A DNA stretch of 64,000 nucleotides from Pseudomonadota bacterium (GTDB taxonomy: Bacteria; Pseudomonadota; Alphaproteobacteria; Rhizobiales; Xanthobacteraceae): the NCBI GenBank assembly GCA_023435725.1, contig JAEYRD010000097.1, positions 12,641-76,640 of the forward strand, given 5' to 3'. The notes below the pieces were generated by a model that worked only from the letters and a program-made list of their open reading frames with translations, did no database searches and was not told the origin of the DNA. The stretch's first letter is position 1; each line of letters opens with the position of its first letter. Made by a program: the position numbers and the translations under genes. This document shows positions 9,064-17,954 of the stretch, piece by piece.

Positions 9064-9978
9064 CTACCAGCTCCCCGAGGCGCCGCCGCCACCAAAGCTG
9101 CCGCCACCGCCGCTAAAACCGCCGCTGTCACTCGACGACGAACCGCTGCTCCAGCCGCCTCCCGACGAGGAACCGCTCGACCACGACCCACCGCGCGAAG
9201 GGCCGCTCGACACCGGAAGGATATCTGCGATGAAGGCCAGGACGAAACCGATGATCCCGGCGATCGCGGCAACGCCAGCGGAGCCGAGGATAAGCAACGC
9301 CAACAGGCCGATCAGGCTGCCGGTCGCGACCGAGCCCAGCAACCGCCCCAGGATCGAGCGGAGGAAGCCGCCGATGACGAGCGATGCAAACAGCGTGACC
9401 GGGATGATCGGTCCAATGTCCTCCAGGTTGCCGAAGTTGACGCTGGGCGAGGGAACCGGCAGCGGCTCGCCGTCGATGACGCTGATCATGCGATCGACAC
9501 CATCCGAGATGCCGCCGCTGAAATCGCCCGTCCTGAATTTTGGCGTGATCACCTCATCGATGATCCGTCGCGATGTGATGTCAGTGAGCGCGCCTTCGAG
9601 GCCGTAACCGACCTCGATGCGCAGATGCCGGTCGTTCTTGGCTACGATGAGGATCGCGCCATCGTCGACCTTCTTGCGGCCGACCTTCCAGGCGTCCGCG
9701 ACGCGGATCGAGTACTGCTCGATCGTCTCCGGGTCCGTCGTCGGGACGATCAGGACGGCGACCTGGCTGCCCTTTCGCGCCTCGAAGTCACGCAGCTTCT
9801 GTGACAGTGCGGCGATGTCGCTGCTGGAGAGCGTGCCGGTCTGATCGACAACGCGGCCGGTCAATTGCGGCACGGCGACGTCGGCTGCAGCTGCAAAGGC
9901 AAAGGTGAGGATGAGCGCGGCAGCGAGGACGAGGCGTGAGCAGAAGGCCGAACAAGCCCGCCACAACCTCGCTGTCAT
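9064..9978 (-). CDS. YgcG-type TPM-domain membrane protein
   Basis: A protein of about 304 residues. It has a signal peptide (LVLAAALILTFAFAAAADV), a TPM domain (VPQLTGRVVDQTGTLSSSDI through GYGLEGALTDITSRRIIDE), two or three membrane segments near residues 195-255, and a Ser/Gly-rich tail that ends FGGGGASGSW. That is the classic YgcG layout. The start is uncertain. The ATG at 9978 lies inside a palindromic repeat and lacks a ribosome binding site; a TTG at 9966 preceded by GCGAGG is an alternative. Upstream in-frame codons translate only the repeat, so I reject the longer frame. It forms an operon with lemA and the second TPM gene. Confidence 0.85.
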   Translation of the reverse strand: MTARLWRACSAFCSRLVLAAALILTFAFAAAADVAVPQLTGRVVDQTGTLSSSDIAALSQKLRDFEARKGSQVAVLIVPTTDPETIEQYSIRVADAWKVGRKKVDDGAILIVAKNDRHLRIEVGYGLEGALTDITSRRIIDEVITPKFRTGDFSGGISDGVDRMISVIDGEPLPVPSPSVNFGNLEDIGPIIPVTLFASLVIGGFLRSILGRLLGSVATGSLIGLLALLILGSAGVAAIAGIIGFVLAFIADILPVSSGPSRGGSWSSGSSSGGGWSSGSSSSDSGGFSGGGGSFGGGGASGSW

Positions 9979-10074
9979 CGCCCGGCCTGACCGGGCGATC
10001 CAATATTCCAGAGACGCCAGCGGGATACGGAGAAGCCGCGGCGTACTGGATTCCCCGCTTTCGCGGGGAATGAC
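9974..10074. repeat. Palindromic intergenic repeat, family C
   Basis: Begins with the hairpin CGCCCGGCCTGACCGGGCG and continues GATCCAATATTCCAG. It ends TACTGGATTCCCCGC with GCGGGGAATGAC. It separates lemA from the TPM gene and its left edge overlaps the putative start codon of that gene. Confidence 0.8.
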
Positions 10075-10115
10075 GCCGCTGGGTGAAGCTAAGCGCATCG
10101 TGAAACAGCGCGCGT

Positions 10116-10724
10116 TTACTTCGACGGCGCCGGCGCCGGATTGAAATCGACCTTCGGCGCGGTCGAGATTTCCTTCTCGTTCTCGACCGCGAAGTTCGGC
10201 TTCTCCTTGTAGCCGAACATCATCGCGGTGAGGTTGCTCGGGAAGGAGCGGATGGTAACGTTATAGTCCTGCACCGACTTGATGTAGCGGTTGCGCGCCA
10301 CCGTGATGCGGTTCTCGGTGCCCTCGAGCTGCGACATCAGATCCTTGAACAGGGCATCCGACTTGAGCTGCGGATAATTCTCGGTGACGACCAGGAGGCG
10401 CGACAGCGCGCTGGAGAGTTCGCCCTGGGCGGCCTGGAATTTCTGGAAAGCGGCGGGATCGTTCAGCACTTCGGGTGTCGCCTGGATGCTGCCGACCTTG
10501 GCCCTGGCATTGGTGACCCCGAGGAGCACGTCCTTTTCCTGCTGCGCAAAGCCCTTCACGGAGTTGACGAGATTGGGCACGAGATCGGCGCGGCGCTGAT
10601 ACTGGTTGACCACCTCGGACCAGTTGCCCTTGATCTGCTCGTCCTCGCTCTGGATGGCGTTATAGCCGCAATTGGTCAGGCTCAGCGAGGCGAGCGCCGC
10701 CAGCACGGTCAGGATCTTGCGCAT
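10116..10724 (-). CDS. lemA: LemA family lipoprotein
   Basis: A 202-residue LemA protein. The N-terminus MRKILTVLAALASLSLTNCG has a lipoprotein-like signal with a cysteine at residue 19. The core motifs GNWSEVVNQYQRRADLVPNL and ENRITVARNRYIKSVQDYN are those of the family. I chose the ATG at 10724 over the TTG at 10727 because GGGAGA lies at a better distance. It is the first gene of a leftward unit with two TPM genes, a widespread pairing, and is separated from them by repeat C. Confidence 0.92.
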   Translation of the reverse strand: MRKILTVLAALASLSLTNCGYNAIQSEDEQIKGNWSEVVNQYQRRADLVPNLVNSVKGFAQQEKDVLLGVTNARAKVGSIQATPEVLNDPAAFQKFQAAQGELSSALSRLLVVTENYPQLKSDALFKDLMSQLEGTENRITVARNRYIKSVQDYNVTIRSFPSNLTAMMFGYKEKPNFAVENEKEISTAPKVDFNPAPAPSK

Positions 10725-10893
10725 CAAATTTCTCCCGGTGGAATCTGACGCAAACTATCAGATTGCGCGCGCGAGACCCAGACGTCTTACGCCGGAGGCG
10801 CGAAAAGCAGCCGACTGACGCAAGCCTCTTGCCTATCACTGGCCGACATAGTCAACTCAGGCAAAACAAGAACGGAAAGGCTAGGGAAACGCG

Positions 10894-11748
10894 ATGACCT
10901 CGTTCGAGACCATCCTCGTGGAGAGGCCGGAGCCGGCGATCACCCGGATCGTGATGAACCGGCCCGATGCGCGCAACGCGCAAAACCTGCAAATGACCTA
11001 CGACCTCAACGCCGCCTTCGATGCGGCCGTGCAGGACGATGCGATCAAGGTGATCATCCTCGCCGGCAATGGTCCGCACTTCTCCTCCGGCCATGACCTG
11101 CGACCGGGCGGCAAGAATGCCGCGGGCGTCGATTTTCCGCCGATCGGAAATTGGGGCGGTTTCGCCGAGCCCAATGCGCACGGCCGATTCGCCCGCGAGC
11201 AGGAAATTTATCTCCAGATCACGCGGCGTTGGCGCAACCTCGCCAAGCCTGTCATCGCGGAGGTGCACGGCAAATGCATCGCCGGCGGCCTGATGCTGGC
11301 CTGGGCCTGCGACCTCATCATTGCGAGCGACGATGCGCAGTTCTGCGATCCCGTCGTCACCATGGGCGTATGCGGCGTCGAATGGTTCGTGCATCCCTGG
11401 GAGCTTGGGCCGCGCAAGGCCAAGGAATTCCTGTTCACCGCCGACGCATGGAGCGCGCAGGAAGCGCACCAGCTCGGCATGGTCAACCAGGTCGTGCCGC
11501 GCGCGGAGCTGTCTTCCGCCGTGCTGGCGCTGGCACGCAAGATCGCGGCAAAGCCGTCCTTTGCGCTGAAACTGACCAAGGAGGCGGTGAACCGCTCGGT
11601 CGACGTGATGGGCCAGCCCGCCGCGATCGACCAGGCCTTTGCGCTGCATCAGCTCTGTCACGCCCACAATCTTCAGGAGTTCGGCATGGTGGTCGATCCA
11701 TCCGGCCTGCATCCCTCCGTGCGCAAACCGCCGGCGGCCGCGGAGTAG
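10894..11748 (+). CDS. Enoyl-CoA hydratase/isomerase family protein
   Basis: A 284-residue crotonase-fold protein. The oxyanion-hole segments are visible: GPHFSSGHDLRPG near residues 64-76 and ECHx-type HGKCIAGGLMLAWACDLIIA near 124-145. An AGGGAA precedes the ATG. It probably hydrates or isomerises an enoyl-CoA produced by the two acyl-CoA dehydrogenases that follow in the same direction (gaps of 5 and 15 bases). The three genes look like one operon for degradation of a particular acyl-CoA. The substrate is unknown. Confidence 0.9.
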   Translation: MTSFETILVERPEPAITRIVMNRPDARNAQNLQMTYDLNAAFDAAVQDDAIKVIILAGNGPHFSSGHDLRPGGKNAAGVDFPPIGNWGGFAEPNAHGRFAREQEIYLQITRRWRNLAKPVIAEVHGKCIAGGLMLAWACDLIIASDDAQFCDPVVTMGVCGVEWFVHPWELGPRKAKEFLFTADAWSAQEAHQLGMVNQVVPRAELSSAVLALARKIAAKPSFALKLTKEAVNRSVDVMGQPAAIDQAFALHQLCHAHNLQEFGMVVDPSGLHPSVRKPPAAAE

Positions 11749-11753
11749 ACACG

Positions 11754-12902
11754 ATGGACCTCAACCTCAGTGACGAACAACGGCTGCTGCGCGAGAGCGC
11801 GGAACGCTTCGTGGCGGAAAGCTACGATGCCGATCACCGCCGGAAGATGGCGAACGATCCGCTCGGCTTCAGCCCGGCGGTGTGGAGGCAGTTTGCCGAG
11901 CTTGGCTGGCTCGCGCTGCCCATCCCGGAGGACTTTGGCGGACTCGGCGGCGGCGCAGTCGAAATCGGCATTCTCATGGAAGCCTTCGGCCGCGGGCTGG
12001 TGTCCGAGCCGTATGTCGCAACAATCGTGCTCGGGGCTGCGCTGATCGACAGATGCGGCAGCACAGCGCAGAAGCAGGAGAGCCTGCCCAAGATCGCGGA
12101 CGGATCATTGAAACTCGCCTTCGCGCATTCGGAGCGCGCAGCGCGGTTCGATCTTACCAAGGTCGCAACAGTTGCCAACAAAACAGCGCAGGGCTGGCGT
12201 CTTGCCGGCACCAAGATCGCCGTACTCGACGGCCATGCCGCCGACGAGATCATCGTCTCCGCGCACATTCATGATCATCAGGGGCCATCGGGGCGGATCG
12301 GCCTGTTCTTGGTGCCGGCGACGGCGGCGGGCCTCGCGCTCTCCGACTATCCGCGCCTCGGCGGCGGGCGCGCCTGCAACATCGAACTATCCGATGTGCA
12401 TCTCCCTGAAGACGCCCTGCTCGGGGACAGCAAGGACGCGCTGCCCGCGATCGAATGGGCGGTCGATCGCGCCATGGCGGCGCTCGGCGCAGAGGCCGTC
12501 GGCATCATGCAGACCCTGCTGGAGACGACGCTCGAATACACCAAGATCCGCAAGCAGTTCGGCCGGCCATTGTCCGCCAACCAGGTGATCCGCCATCGCC
12601 TCGCCGACATGGCGATCCAGGTCGACGAGGCCCGCTCGATGGCACTGCGCGCCGCACTGAAGGCAGATAGCCCGCCGATCGAGCGGGCACGGGCCGCCTC
12701 CGGCGCCAAGGCGAAGATCGGCAAATGCGCGCGCTTTGTCGGCGAGCAATCGATCCAGCTTCATGGCGGCATGGGTGTCACCGAGGAGCTCGAGGTCGGC
12801 GCCTATTTCAAACGGCTGGTCGCCTTCGACACGCTGTTCGGCAACAGCGCGCACCACTATAGCCGCCATGCCGAGCTTGCCCGCAACGCCGTGCCTGCCT
12901 GA
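11754..12902 (+). CDS. Acyl-CoA dehydrogenase family protein, subunit 1
   Basis: A 382-residue acyl-CoA dehydrogenase fold starting MDLNLSDEQRLLRESAERFV. The ATG at 11754 lies 5 bases after the hydratase stop. The conserved C-terminal segments KIRKQFGRPLSANQVIRHRL and QLHGGMGVTEELEV are present. The usual catalytic glutamate positions look substituted: the helix-G region reads AVDRAM rather than an LER-type motif, and the C-terminal loop reads LFGNSAHHYSR. It may need its neighbour as the catalytic partner. It sits in the middle of the three-gene unit. Confidence 0.88.
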   Translation: MDLNLSDEQRLLRESAERFVAESYDADHRRKMANDPLGFSPAVWRQFAELGWLALPIPEDFGGLGGGAVEIGILMEAFGRGLVSEPYVATIVLGAALIDRCGSTAQKQESLPKIADGSLKLAFAHSERAARFDLTKVATVANKTAQGWRLAGTKIAVLDGHAADEIIVSAHIHDHQGPSGRIGLFLVPATAAGLALSDYPRLGGGRACNIELSDVHLPEDALLGDSKDALPAIEWAVDRAMAALGAEAVGIMQTLLETTLEYTKIRKQFGRPLSANQVIRHRLADMAIQVDEARSMALRAALKADSPPIERARAASGAKAKIGKCARFVGEQSIQLHGGMGVTEELEVGAYFKRLVAFDTLFGNSAHHYSRHAELARNAVPA

Positions 12903-12917
12903 CACGAGGAGCGCATC

Positions 12918-14114
12918 ATGGACCTGTCGTTCAATGCCGAAGAGCGCGCCTTCCAGGACGAGGTGCGCGGCTTCATTGCGAAAAATCTCACCGAGGAGAT
13001 GAAACGCGCGACGGCGCTGACGCCGTCGGTGTTCTCCGATCCTGATATCGGCATGGCCTGGCAGCGCGCGCTGCACGCCAACGGCTGGGGCGCGCCGGGC
13101 TGGCCCGCCGACCACGGCGGTCCGGCCTGGACGCCGGCTCAGCGCTGGATCTTCGAGACCGAATGCGCGCGTGCCGGCGTGCCCAATGTCAACGTGATGG
13201 GCGTGAAGATGGTCGGGCCCGTCATCATCGGCTTCGGCAGCCCCGAGCAGAAGAACTTCTACCTGCCGCGTATTCTCTCCGGCGAGGATTATTGGTGCCA
13301 GGGCTATTCCGAGCCTGGCTCCGGCTCCGACCTCTCGTCGCTGAAGACGCGCGCGGTCCGCGACGGCGACGACTACATCATCAACGGCACCAAGATCTGG
13401 ACCACGCATGCCCATCATGCCAACCGCATGTTCGCGCTGGTGCGCACCAGCGACGGGCCGCGGCAACAGGACGGCATCAGCTTCATCCTGATCGACATGA
13501 AGACGCCGGGCATCACTACGCGCCCGATCCTCACCATCGGCGGCGACCACGAGGTCAACCAGGTGTTCTTCGACGATGTACGCGTGCCCATGGCGAACCG
13601 CGTCGGCGAGGAAGGCAAGGGCTGGACCTACGGCAAATATCTGCTCGAATTCGAGCGTGGCTCCGGCATCGCCTCGGCAAAGCTGCGCGAGGGGTTGAAG
13701 GCGATCGCGGACCTCGCCGAGTCGGACCTGACGGGCCGCGCGATCGACAGCCCCGACATCGCGGCGCGCATCTCCGAGGTCGAGGTCGATATCGATGCGC
13801 TGGAAATGACCGAGCTGCGCGTGCTCTCGGCGCTCCAGACCGGGCAAAATCCCGGCGCGGTGTCTTCAATCCTGAAGCTGCGCAACAGTGAAATCCGGCA
13901 AGCCGTGACGCGCCTCGGCGTCGACGTGATCGGTCACGACGCCCTTGTCGTCGAGCCGATGCGGCCGCTCTACAAGCTCAACCACGAGCCGGCGCTTGCC
14001 GAGGAGATGCTGACGGTCGTGCCAGAATATCTCAACGGCCGGGCCTGGACGATCTTCGGCGGCACATCCGAGATCCAGCGCGACATCATCGCGAAGATGA
14101 TGCTGGGAATTTGA
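12918..14114 (+). CDS. Acyl-CoA dehydrogenase family protein, subunit 2
   Basis: A 398-residue acyl-CoA dehydrogenase with GAGGAG before the ATG. The FAD and substrate motifs GYSEPGSGSDLSSLKTRAVR and WTTHAHHANRMFALVRT are well kept. A glutamate is retained in the helix-G motif LLEFERGSGIA. The C-terminus is FGGTSEIQRDIIAKMML. It differs clearly from the dehydrogenase just upstream, so the pair is not a recent duplication. It is the last gene of the unit and a palindromic repeat follows. Confidence 0.92.
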   Translation: MDLSFNAEERAFQDEVRGFIAKNLTEEMKRATALTPSVFSDPDIGMAWQRALHANGWGAPGWPADHGGPAWTPAQRWIFETECARAGVPNVNVMGVKMVGPVIIGFGSPEQKNFYLPRILSGEDYWCQGYSEPGSGSDLSSLKTRAVRDGDDYIINGTKIWTTHAHHANRMFALVRTSDGPRQQDGISFILIDMKTPGITTRPILTIGGDHEVNQVFFDDVRVPMANRVGEEGKGWTYGKYLLEFERGSGIASAKLREGLKAIADLAESDLTGRAIDSPDIAARISEVEVDIDALEMTELRVLSALQTGQNPGAVSSILKLRNSEIRQAVTRLGVDVIGHDALVVEPMRPLYKLNHEPALAEEMLTVVPEYLNGRAWTIFGGTSEIQRDIIAKMMLGI

Positions 14115-14147
14115 AGCTTGTAGCCCGGATGGAGCTACTTACTCGGT

Positions 14148-14283
14148 GTCGTCCCCGCGAAGGCGGGGACCCATAATCACAGGCGGATATGGTCACGGGG
14201 ACTCGGAGTTACAAGCTTCGTGCCAAACCACACCCTGTGGTTATGGGTCCCGGGCTCGCGCTGCGCGCGCCCCGGGACGACGG
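14148..14283. repeat. Inverted repeat between convergent genes
   Basis: The outer arms are TGTCGTCCCCGCG...GGGACCCATAA and TTATGGGTCCCGGG...CCCCGGGACGACG, with several nested short palindromes (CCCCGCGAAGGCGGGG, CACCCTGTGG). It lies between the end of the acyl-CoA dehydrogenase unit and the convergent CoxL-like gene and could terminate both. Confidence 0.7.
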
Positions 14284-14315
14284 TTGAGGATGTGGCGACA
14301 GCCAGCGCGCGGCGC

Positions 14316-16640
14316 TTAGCCCGCCACCTTCGCGTCCCTGATCGCCTTCCAGATCTTCTGCGGCGTCAGCGGGGTGTTGAGCTGGGCGATGCCGAGCTCG
14401 GCGAGTGCGTCCATCACGCCATTGGTGACGCAGGGCGGGCCGCCGATGGCGCCGGATTCGCCGCAGCCCTTGGCGCCGAGCGGATTGGTACGGCAGGGCG
14501 CGGAATCGTCGAGCGTCACCACGATCGGCGGAACGTCGTCGGCGCGCGGGATGCAGTAGTCCTGGTAGCTCGCGGTGAGGAGCTGGCCGTCGGCGTCGTA
14601 CGAGACGCCTTCATACAGCGCCTGGCCGATACCCTGCGCGACGCCGCCATGGATCTGGCCGGTGACCAGCATCGGGTTCACGGCGACGCCGACGTCGTCG
14701 ACGGTGGTGTAGCGCACGACCTTGGACACGCCGGTCTCCGGGTCGATCTCGACCTCGCAGATATGCGTGCCGTTCGGCCAGCTGGGGCCGTCGACCTCAC
14801 CTTCGGAATCGACGCTGAGCTTGGCGTCGCCTTCCTTCTCAGCGAGATCGAACAGGCTGATGCGGCGGTCGGTGCCGACCACGGTAAGCATGCCGCCCTG
14901 GTACTCGATGTCCTCGACCGAGGTCTCGAGCACGTTCGCCGCCTTCTCGCGCGCCTTCTGGATCAGATCATTCGACGAAACCGCGACCGCCGTGCCGCCG
15001 ACGAACAGCGAGCGCGAGCCGACGCTGCCGAAGCCCTGCGCGAGATCGGTGTCGCCCTGGACGACGTCGATCTTGTCCATGGCAATGCCGAGCGTGTCGG
15101 AGATCATCTGCGTGTAGGTGGTCTGCAGCCCCTGCCCCATCGCCATAGTGCCGGAGTGCAGGATGACGCGGCCCTGCGAGGTCGCGTGCAGGCTGACCTT
15201 CTCGGTGTGGGCGCGACCACCGGTCCACTCGATGTAGGAGGTGAGCCCGCGGCCATAGAGCAGCCCCTTCTTCTTCGCGGCCTTCTTGCGCGCGGCGAAA
15301 CCGTCCCAATCCGAAAGCTTCACGGCGCGGTCGAGCATGTGGGCGAAGGCGCCGGAATCGTACACCTGGCCGGCCGCATTGGTGTAGGGCAGCTGCGCCG
15401 GCTTGATGTAGTTGGCTTTCCGGATCGCACGCGGGTCCATGCCGATCTTTCGCGCGGCAGCGTCGAACAGCCGCTCGACGATGAAGACCGCTTCGGGACG
15501 GCCTGCGCCGCGATAGGCGCCGACGGGCGCGGTGTGGGTCATCACCGACTTGATCTCGAAATGCACCAGCGGCAGGTCGTAGACGCCGGTCTGCACGAAC
15601 GGCCCGAGCACCAGCGGAATGATGTTAGCCGCACCCGAGGAATAGGCGCCGGTGCAGCCGATCGACTTGACGCGATAGGCCAGCACCTTGCCCTTCTCGT
15701 CGAGCGCGAACGACGCGGTCGAGGTGAGATCGCGGCCGTGGGTGCCGCCGACGAATTCGTCGGTGCGATCGCCGCGCCAGCGGATCTTCTTGTTCAGCTT
15801 GGTTGCTGCGTAGGCAACGATGCCGTCCTCGGGATAGAGGTTGGTCTTCTGGCCAAAGCCGCCACCGATGTCGCCCACCAGCACGCGGACGCTGTCCTTG
15901 GGACGCTTCAGCACGGCCTCCGCCAGCACGTCGCGCGTGGAGGCCGGCGTCTGCGACTGCACATGCAGGAGAAGACGGCCGGTTTTCTTGTCGATCTCGG
16001 CAATGGTCGAGCGCGGCTCCATCGCCGATGGCACCAGGCGCTGGCTGACGATATCCAGCTCGACCGTGTGCGCGGCCTTGGCGAAAGCTTCGTCCGCCTT
16101 GGCGGCATCGCCATAGCTCATCGCACCGACGATGTTGTCGGGCGCCTCCGGCCACACCACGGGCGCGCCGGGCTTTACGGCCTCGACCGGGTCAACCACC
16201 GCCGGCTGCACCTCGTATTCGACCACGATCGCTTCGGCCGCGCTCTGCGCTTCCGCGCGGGAGGAGGCGACCACCGCGGCGACCGCTTCGCCGGCATAGC
16301 GCACGATCTCATGCGCAAGCAGGCGGCGCGGCGGCACCGTCATCGGCTTGCCGTCTGGACGTTTGAAGATGCTCAGCGTCGGGATGCTGCCGATGTCGTC
16401 CTTGACGAGGTCGGAACCGGTATAGACCGCGGTGACGCCGGGCACCTCAGCCGCGGCGCTGGTGTCGATCGATACGATCTTCGCGTGTGCATGCGGCGAG
16501 CGCAGCACGTACAGCCACAGCGCGCCATCCTCCGGCTTGTCGTCGATGAATTGCCCCTTCCCGGTGAGCAGCCGCTGGTCTTCCAAACGCTTGACGGGCT
16601 GGCCCGCTCCGAAACGCAAATTGCCGGGAAGAATGTTCAT
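14316..16640 (-). CDS. Molybdopterin-binding large subunit, form II CoxL / aldehyde oxidase type
   Basis: A 774-residue xanthine-oxidase-family large subunit. It carries the molybdenum-site motif GGGFGQKTNLYPEDG, the form II signature AYRGAGR (about residue 370) instead of the CO-dehydrogenase AYXCSFR, and the catalytic glutamate in GAKGCGESGAIGG (about residue 728). The start ATG has GAGGA upstream. Such subunits need an FAD medium subunit and a 2Fe-2S small subunit, but neither gene is adjacent; a family A repeat and an aldolase gene lie upstream. The substrate is unknown, probably an aldehyde or N-heterocycle rather than CO. Confidence 0.9.
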   Translation of the reverse strand: MNILPGNLRFGAGQPVKRLEDQRLLTGKGQFIDDKPEDGALWLYVLRSPHAHAKIVSIDTSAAAEVPGVTAVYTGSDLVKDDIGSIPTLSIFKRPDGKPMTVPPRRLLAHEIVRYAGEAVAAVVASSRAEAQSAAEAIVVEYEVQPAVVDPVEAVKPGAPVVWPEAPDNIVGAMSYGDAAKADEAFAKAAHTVELDIVSQRLVPSAMEPRSTIAEIDKKTGRLLLHVQSQTPASTRDVLAEAVLKRPKDSVRVLVGDIGGGFGQKTNLYPEDGIVAYAATKLNKKIRWRGDRTDEFVGGTHGRDLTSTASFALDEKGKVLAYRVKSIGCTGAYSSGAANIIPLVLGPFVQTGVYDLPLVHFEIKSVMTHTAPVGAYRGAGRPEAVFIVERLFDAAARKIGMDPRAIRKANYIKPAQLPYTNAAGQVYDSGAFAHMLDRAVKLSDWDGFAARKKAAKKKGLLYGRGLTSYIEWTGGRAHTEKVSLHATSQGRVILHSGTMAMGQGLQTTYTQMISDTLGIAMDKIDVVQGDTDLAQGFGSVGSRSLFVGGTAVAVSSNDLIQKAREKAANVLETSVEDIEYQGGMLTVVGTDRRISLFDLAEKEGDAKLSVDSEGEVDGPSWPNGTHICEVEIDPETGVSKVVRYTTVDDVGVAVNPMLVTGQIHGGVAQGIGQALYEGVSYDADGQLLTASYQDYCIPRADDVPPIVVTLDDSAPCRTNPLGAKGCGESGAIGGPPCVTNGVMDALAELGIAQLNTPLTPQKIWKAIRDAKVAG

Positions 16641-16797
16641 TCCGCTGGTCCTCTAAGCCTCAAAGTGCGGCCGCCTTTTAGCGGATCGAGGCATGTGAAG
16701 CCAGCCGCGGTTTTGGGCGACAAACCCACGGATTCGTCATGCCCGGGCTCGTCGTGGGCAATGAGAGCGAATGTGTGGTTGGCACCTGCCCCAATCT

Positions 16798-16877
16798 CGT
16801 CGTTGCGAGCGCAGCGAGGCAATCCAGAATCTCGCCGCGGTGACAGTCTGGATTGCTTCGCTGCGCTCGCAATGACG
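16798..16877. repeat. Palindromic intergenic repeat, family A copy 3
   Basis: The ends CGTCGTTGCGAGCGCAGCGA and CGCTGCGCTCGCAATGACG differ from copy 2 by one base in the left terminal arm. The inner arms GGCAATCCAGA and TCTGGATTGC match the other copies. It lies in the 276-base gap upstream of the CoxL-like gene. Confidence 0.88.
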
Positions 16878-16916
16878 GAGCCGGGCCAAGCCAGGCCATG
16901 ACGATTGCGGAAACGG

Positions 16917-17792
16917 TCAGCCCAGCTCTCTTAGGGCCGCCTCCACGACCTTGCGCGCATCGGCCGTCAGCGCGGCCTGCGGCGGGACGGGGTCGCCGAC
17001 GTCGTAGCCCTGGATCGCGAGCCCGGCCTTGATGCACGCGGCAAGATTGAAGCGGGCAAAGGCCTCGTTGATCCGCCACAACCTGCGCTGGAGCGCCATG
17101 GCCTCGTCCCAGCGGCCCGCCTTGCAGAGATCGTAGAGCGCGACACTCTGGCGCGGGATGATGCAGGCCGGGCCCGCCATCCAGCCGAGGCCGCCGATCA
17201 GCATCACCGCGGCCGGAATATGGGCTGAGGCCGAGAACACCCGCAAGGCGTCGCCGCAGCGGTTCATGATCGAGAGCAGCCGGCCCGTATTGGTCGAGGC
17301 GTCCTTGATGTAGCCGATGCGCGGATGCTCGGCGAGGCGCGCGATGACGTCGAGGGTGAGGTCGGAGCGCTGGAATTGCGGATTGGTGTAGATGACGACG
17401 GGAATATCGACCGCGTCCGCGATGCTGCGGAAATAGGATTCAACCTGGGCGTCGGCAAGCGGGAAGTACGCCTCCAGGATCGCCAGGATGCCGTCGGCGC
17501 CGAGCTTCTGGTACGCTTTCGCCTGGGCCACCGCATCCGCCGTCGAGGTGGAGGCAACGCCGGCCACGACCGGCACGCGGCCCTTCGCGGCCTCGATCGT
17601 GGTTTGCACGATCGCCATCCGCTGCGCGGCATTGAGATAGGCAAACTCGCCGGTCGAGCCGAGCGGCGTCAGCCCATGCACGCCGGCGCCGATCAGATCG
17701 TCGCAGAGTTTTCCGAGCACGTTCGTGCGCACCGCGCCGTCGGCGTCGACCGGAGAGACGAGATAGGGAAAGACGCCGTGGAAGTCGGGCAT
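16917..17792 (-). CDS. Dihydrodipicolinate synthase (DapA) family lyase/aldolase
   Basis: A 291-residue class I aldolase-fold protein. I chose the ATG at 17792 (MPDFHGVFPYLVSPVDADG) because it has CGGAG at a good distance and gives the family length; the 28 upstream in-frame codons look non-native. The Schiff-base lysine is K163 in IGYIKDAST. The segments IPVVIYTNP and HGLTPLGSTGEFAYL match the active-site tyrosine and pyruvate-loop regions. It is not next to lysine-pathway genes and so is more likely a catabolic or N-acetylneuraminate-lyase-like member. A divergent diguanylate cyclase gene starts 162 bases away. Confidence 0.88.
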   Translation of the reverse strand: MPDFHGVFPYLVSPVDADGAVRTNVLGKLCDDLIGAGVHGLTPLGSTGEFAYLNAAQRMAIVQTTIEAAKGRVPVVAGVASTSTADAVAQAKAYQKLGADGILAILEAYFPLADAQVESYFRSIADAVDIPVVIYTNPQFQRSDLTLDVIARLAEHPRIGYIKDASTNTGRLLSIMNRCGDALRVFSASAHIPAAVMLIGGLGWMAGPACIIPRQSVALYDLCKAGRWDEAMALQRRLWRINEAFARFNLAACIKAGLAIQGYDVGDPVPPQAALTADARKVVEAALRELG

Positions 17793-17954
17793 GTCGGGGA
17801 ACGCTCCGGAGCATCGGGCGCCGCGCGCCCCGCAATCGGTGCTAACACGCGGAAAAAACGCCAGCAAGTTGGGCATTGACCACTTCTTAAGGACGTTGCG
17901 CGCCCGGCCATCATGCCACGCCCCTCACCCACCCCTTGTTAGGGAGTCACGGCG

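Noticed and set aside
8700..9200. Proline-rich plus-strand frame (PEAPPPPKLPPPPLKPPLSL) as a possible structural protein
   Set aside because: It is the exact complement of the Ser/Gly-rich tail of the YgcG-type gene, which has a well-supported domain order.
9979..10098. N-terminal extension of the TPM gene
   Set aside because: The 40 extra codons translate only the palindromic repeat and come before the signal peptide.
16781..16797. TGGCACCTGCCCC as a third sigma-54 promoter
   Set aside because: It lacks the TTGC element at the required distance.
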